Source: Bacteroidota bacterium
Lineage (GTDB): Bacteria > Bacteroidota > Bacteroidia > Chitinophagales > Chitinophagaceae
Direction: 5' to 3'
DNA length: 10,351 nucleotides
NCBI GenBank assembly: GCA_023427575.1
Contig: JAEZAY010000549.1
Span: forward strand, 1-10,351
Below are positions 7,603-10,351 of this stretch, one piece after another (position 1 is the first letter of the stretch; each line of letters starts with the position of its first letter). Made by a program: the position numbers and the translations under genes. The notes under the pieces are model-generated. The model was given only the letters and a program-made list of their open reading frames with translations. It was not told where the DNA came from and made no database searches.

Positions 7603-9264
7603 ATGAAATTTAAAGCGCTTTTATATGTATCGTTCGGAGTGCTTTTCGCGATAACAGGCTGTAAGAAAGACGCCTTCGTGGAAGCCAATACCGACCCGAA
7701 CATTCTTTACGGGATCAAACCGGAAGAACAATTTTTAAATGCCGCCATCCGGGCGCATAACAGTGATTTTGAGGCATACTATGATTACTATCGCCGGATC
7801 ATGCCCTGGATGCAAATGAACGCCGGCAATACCGGAAATGCAAAGAACTTCCTAACAGAAGCGGGCAACTTTAACCAGCGTTACGGTGTTTTCTTTCCAC
7901 AGCTCGGATCAATCCTTACCGATGTTCAGAAGATCATTGATAAATTACCGGAGGCTGAAAAAGCACAATACACGCAGGTGTATGCATTGGTGGATATCCT
8001 CAAGATCTATTACGCATTTTATGTGTCTGACATCAACGGCAGCATTCCCTACACAGAAGCTTTCCAGGCCCGTTATGGCGGAACCACCACTCCCAAATAT
8101 GAAAGCCAGCAGGAGCTATTTGGACTTTGGGACGCTCGTTTGAAAGAGGTGATCGCAACATTAAAAGCAAGCCCCGGTGTACCTCAAAAATCGCTGGGTG
8201 TAAACGATCCTTATTTTAAAGGTGATGTTTCCAAATGGGCAAAAGCCGCCAGCGCCTTAAGAGTTCGGATGGCCATGCGCCAGCTGAAAAGAAATGAAAC
8301 CGCTGCAAAGGCAATTATAACCGATGCATTGTCTGATCCGGCAGTTCAAATGAGTTCCAATGAAGATAGCTGGGTTTTTAAATCCGAAGCCAACTTTACA
8401 GCAGGTGGTAACTTCCTGATCACCGAATTCCGGGCTCCAAAACCAACGGTCGATTTTATGTGGGAAAACAGCGATCCCCGGCTTCGGAATTTTTATACTA
8501 AAAACAATTACACGCAGGCCAACCTAAATGCGGCAATCGCAGCGGGCGTTTTTCCGGCCGGAACTCCGTTTAATCCCAGGCAGTATGTGGGTGCGCATAT
8601 CAGTCCCGATTCTACCGCCGGTAAATACAGAACCTGGTTCCAGACAAAAAGAGTTTCTGAATCTCTGTCACTGGACACCGTTTCTTACCTGCAACCCAGA
8701 ATCTGGCAGGCAGCTACCAATGCCGGTACCGGCATCAATACAATGCCTCTGATCAACTATGCGGATTATGCATTTATGAGAGCTGAACTCGGCGCGCGTA
8801 ATATCACGAACGACAACGCAGAAACCTGGTACAATACCGGCGTTGAAGCTTCATTGCGTTTCTTTGATCAGGTGGCAAAAGAGGCAGCTGTTACTGAATA
8901 CACCGCGATCACTGCAACCGAAATCACCAATTACCTGAATGCTGCCGATGTAAAATTCAATCCGGCTACTGCCATTCAGCAGATTGCGGTTCAGTCTTAT
9001 CTCAATTTTTACAAACAGCCGAATGAAGCATGGGCATTGTATAAAAGAACAGGATATCCTGATCATACTACCGCCCTTGCTCTTGAAAGAATCATGATCG
9101 ACGGAACCATCCAGGATATCCCCCGCCGGGCCGCGATATCGGTTCCATTACCAACCGATCAGAACTACGAAACCAAAAAAGCCGCTCTTGATCAGATGAT
9201 GCAGGACCCCGGCTTCGGTCAGCCTACCGATATTTTTGGACGTGTTTGGTGGGATGTTGAATAA
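7603..9264 (+). CDS. SusD/RagB-like nutrient-binding surface lipoprotein
   Basis: This 553-residue lipoprotein should cap the SusC-like barrel and help capture its ligand. The N-terminus has a lipobox, ITGC, with lipidated Cys20 followed by KKD, a charged tail compatible with export to the cell surface in Bacteroidota. The sequence resembles the SusD-like_2 branch (annotated as nutrient-binding outer membrane lipoprotein) more than classical starch SusD: NTDPN near the mature N-terminus (29-33), DINGSIPYTEAF (143-154), PKYESQQELF (164-173) and GDVSKWAKAASALRVRMAMR (207-226), all in the helical TPR-like part. The length fits the family. It is co-transcribed with the SusC-like gene (24-bp gap) and ends 15 bp before a strong terminator. 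The start region is A-rich without a Shine-Dalgarno. This branch occurs in loci for many ligands, including loci with no carbohydrate enzymes, so the ligand stays open. Confidence 0.94.
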   Translation: MKFKALLYVSFGVLFAITGCKKDAFVEANTDPNILYGIKPEEQFLNAAIRAHNSDFEAYYDYYRRIMPWMQMNAGNTGNAKNFLTEAGNFNQRYGVFFPQLGSILTDVQKIIDKLPEAEKAQYTQVYALVDILKIYYAFYVSDINGSIPYTEAFQARYGGTTTPKYESQQELFGLWDARLKEVIATLKASPGVPQKSLGVNDPYFKGDVSKWAKAASALRVRMAMRQLKRNETAAKAIITDALSDPAVQMSSNEDSWVFKSEANFTAGGNFLITEFRAPKPTVDFMWENSDPRLRNFYTKNNYTQANLNAAIAAGVFPAGTPFNPRQYVGAHISPDSTAGKYRTWFQTKRVSESLSLDTVSYLQPRIWQAATNAGTGINTMPLINYADYAFMRAELGARNITNDNAETWYNTGVEASLRFFDQVAKEAAVTEYTAITATEITNYLNAADVKFNPATAIQQIAVQSYLNFYKQPNEAWALYKRTGYPDHTTALALERIMIDGTIQDIPRRAAISVPLPTDQNYETKKAALDQMMQDPGFGQPTDIFGRVWWDVE

Positions 9265-9279
9265 AGATTTCTAAAATTT

Positions 9280-9313
9280 AAAAAACTCCGGGTGGTTACG
9301 CCCGGGGTTTTTT
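9280..9313 (+). terminator. Rho-independent terminator after the SusD-like gene
   Basis: CTCCGGG (9286-9292) pairs with CCCGGGG (9301-9307), with one T-G wobble. The stem extends outward through six A (9280-9285) pairing with six T (9308-9313), and inward through TG/CG to a GTTA loop. The GC-rich core followed by a T-run is a textbook terminator for the transporter operon. The A-run makes it potentially bidirectional. Only 23 bp separate its end from the next start codon, so some read-through is probably needed to express the downstream genes. Confidence 0.88.
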
Positions 9314-9321
9314 AATTTAGT

Positions 9322-9326
9322 AAGGA
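9322..9326 (+). promoter_or_regulatory. Shine-Dalgarno sequence of the redoxin gene
   Basis: AAGGA lies 10 nt before the ATG at 9337. It is the only clear Shine-Dalgarno-like sequence in front of a gene in this window and supports 9337 as the start over the in-frame Met3 at 9343. Confidence 0.5.
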
Positions 9327-9336
9327 CGCTGCAGAT

Positions 9337-9942
9337 ATGAAAATGAACCGTTATTTGATACTACTGTTTTGCCTCGCAAGCCTGGGGCTTCAGGCACAGA
9401 ATAAGGAGCTGCCGCAATTTTCAACAAAAATTGCATTGGATTCTTTACAGCAGGCGATGCTTCATCCATTGAAAGGGAAACCTGTGAATATGGCGCTTTC
9501 CAAAGACCTACCCACTGTATTGTTCTTCCTTTCACCCGAATGTCCGCTTTGTCACAACTATACCAGATCCATCAACGAACTGCGGAATGAATTTGGCAGC
9601 AGGGTAAACCTGGTAGGGATCATTCCCGGAAAAAGTTATAGTAACCGCGAGATAAAAAAATACCAAAAAGATTATTCTGTCAGCATTCCCCTGTATTCCG
9701 ACCGATCATTTCAACTGACGCGTTTACTCGGGATTTCGGTTACTCCCGAAGTTGTTCTGATGGATGGTTCCGGCGAAATTTTCTATCGTGGGGCTATTGA
9801 TGACTGGATTATTTCCCTGGGAAAAAAGAAGGAAAAACCGGGTAAATTTTACCTGAAAAACGCTATTATGCAAAAGCTTGAAAACAGCCCCATTTTAACC
9901 GCTTCCACCAAAGCGATTGGCTGTTATATCAACGATTATTAA
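9337..9942 (+). CDS. Exported thioredoxin-fold (redoxin/AhpC-TSA-like) protein
   Basis: This is a 201-residue periplasmic protein with a thioredoxin fold. Residues 1-20 are a signal peptide (LQA|Q); Cys12 lies inside it but is not a lipobox, so the protein is soluble. The mature part has FFLSPECPLCHNY (63-75), giving a CPLC dithiol at Cys69/Cys72 at the start of the first helix, and VTPEVVL (135-141) with the cis-proline Pro137 facing that site. The segment RGAIDDW (151-157) and the C-terminal KAIGCYIND (192-200), with a third cysteine (Cys196), are features I associate with redoxin domains found next to, or fused to, cytochrome c/copper-monooxygenase proteins. The role is probably dithiol-disulfide or peroxide-linked redox chemistry in the periplasm, perhaps keeping cysteines or copper of the partner reduced; that is inference. 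The next gene starts 7 bp after its stop, so the two form an operon. Confidence 0.88.
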   Translation: MKMNRYLILLFCLASLGLQAQNKELPQFSTKIALDSLQQAMLHPLKGKPVNMALSKDLPTVLFFLSPECPLCHNYTRSINELRNEFGSRVNLVGIIPGKSYSNREIKKYQKDYSVSIPLYSDRSFQLTRLLGISVTPEVVLMDGSGEIFYRGAIDDWIISLGKKKEKPGKFYLKNAIMQKLENSPILTASTKAIGCYINDY

Positions 9943-9949
9943 ACCGCCC

Positions 9950-10351
9950 ATGAACAAAGTTCTTCTCATATTATTTTCTGTCTGTTTTCTGAATGCCCAT
10001 TCACAAACGCTGAGCTTTACAAAAGACATCGCACCGATTATCCACACCAACTGTACGCCCTGTCACCGCCCTGGTGAAGCAGCCCCTTTTCCCCTTATTT
10101 CGTACGATGATGTTGCAAAACGAACTTCTTTTATAAAAGATGTTGTTCTCAGCGGTTATATGCCGCCATGGAGGCCGAACAACCAGTATGTACATTTTGC
10201 AAATGACCGCTCCCTGTCTGAAACAGAGATCCGGAAAATCGTTCAGTGGATCGACAATAAGGCTCCGGAAGGCCCCAGGGCTAAGGCCGCTGTATTGCCT
10301 AAACTGGTGGAAGGTACAACTTATCATCGTAAACCCGATCTGGTTCTGAAG
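9950..10351 (+). CDS. Exported mono-haem cytochrome c protein, N-terminal part (likely cytochrome c/Cu-monooxygenase-like), cut by the window edge
   Basis: The reading frame is open from the ATG at 9950 to the last base (134 codons, no stop), so the gene continues beyond the window. Residues 1-18 are a signal peptide, cleavage probably at AHS|Q. The mature protein starts with the segment SFTKDIAPII (22-31), then the haem-c motif CTPCH (35-39), followed by RPGEAAPF (40-47) and a distal methionine candidate Met71 in GYMPPW (69-74). FANDRSLSETEIRKIVQWID completes the cytochrome domain. The run KPDLVLK at the very end is typical of the start of the copper type II, ascorbate-dependent-monooxygenase-like module that follows this cytochrome in known family members; that module itself is not in view. 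The protein should act in the periplasm after haem attachment by the Ccm/Ccs system. It has no Shine-Dalgarno and lies 7 bp after the redoxin gene, so translation may be coupled to it. Confidence 0.87.
   Translation, partial: MNKVLLILFSVCFLNAHSQTLSFTKDIAPIIHTNCTPCHRPGEAAPFPLISYDDVAKRTSFIKDVVLSGYMPPWRPNNQYVHFANDRSLSETEIRKIVQWIDNKAPEGPRAKAAVLPKLVEGTTYHRKPDLVLK

Noticed and set aside
9313..9320. TAATTTAG as a -7 promoter element for the redoxin gene
   Set aside because: It overlaps the terminator T-run and would place the transcript start at or after the Shine-Dalgarno sequence, leaving no usable leader.
10001..10327. 108-codon minus-strand frame opposite the cytochrome gene
   Set aside because: The + strand frame from 9950 carries a signal peptide and the CTPCH haem motif; the opposite frame has no recognisable feature.
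1..10351. Mobile element, CRISPR array, tRNA or rRNA genes
   Set aside because: I saw no transposase or integrase protein, no regularly spaced repeats, and no tRNA- or rRNA-like sequence. The long genes and short gaps look like stable chromosome.

Overview
The window reads as chromosomal DNA of a free-living or host-associated member of the Bacteroidota. The evidence is a classic SusC/SusD outer-membrane pair, A-rich start regions mostly without a Shine-Dalgarno sequence, and moderate GC content. I cannot name the genus from the sequence. All six genes lie on the + strand, coding density is high, and I see no rRNA, tRNA, CRISPR array, insertion sequence or prophage gene.

Layout. (i) 1-222 is a leader region with a weak terminator-like hairpin at its left edge. 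(ii) 223-2655 encodes a large secreted alpha/beta-hydrolase (esterase/peptidase type) with its own upstream and downstream extensions, closed by a strong terminator at 2701-2743. (iii) 2912-4129 encodes a ROK-family transcriptional regulator. (iv) 4213-7578 and 7603-9264 encode a SusC-like TonB-dependent transporter and its SusD-like surface lipoprotein, 24 bp apart. A strong hairpin plus T-tract follows at 9280-9313. (v) 9337-9942 encodes an exported thioredoxin-fold (redoxin) protein, and 9950 to the window edge encodes the first 134 residues of an exported mono-haem cytochrome c whose sequence matches the N-terminus of the cytochrome c/copper-monooxygenase-like family.

How they may work together (inference). 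The ROK protein has lost the ATP-binding motif of ROK kinases but keeps the residues that contact sugar and zinc. It is therefore a plausible sugar-responsive switch for the transporter pair next to it. The SusC/SusD pair would import a ligand across the outer membrane, and the hydrolase could process it in the periplasm or at the surface. The locus has no glycoside hydrolase, polysaccharide lyase or ECF-sigma/anti-sigma pair in view, so it is not a standard polysaccharide-utilisation locus. The most unusual part is the right end: a redoxin followed after 7 bp by a cytochrome c/putative Cu-oxygenase, a gene order that matches the domain order of fused proteins in some other phyla. It sits behind a transporter operon and is separated from it only by a terminator that leaves almost no room for a separate promoter.
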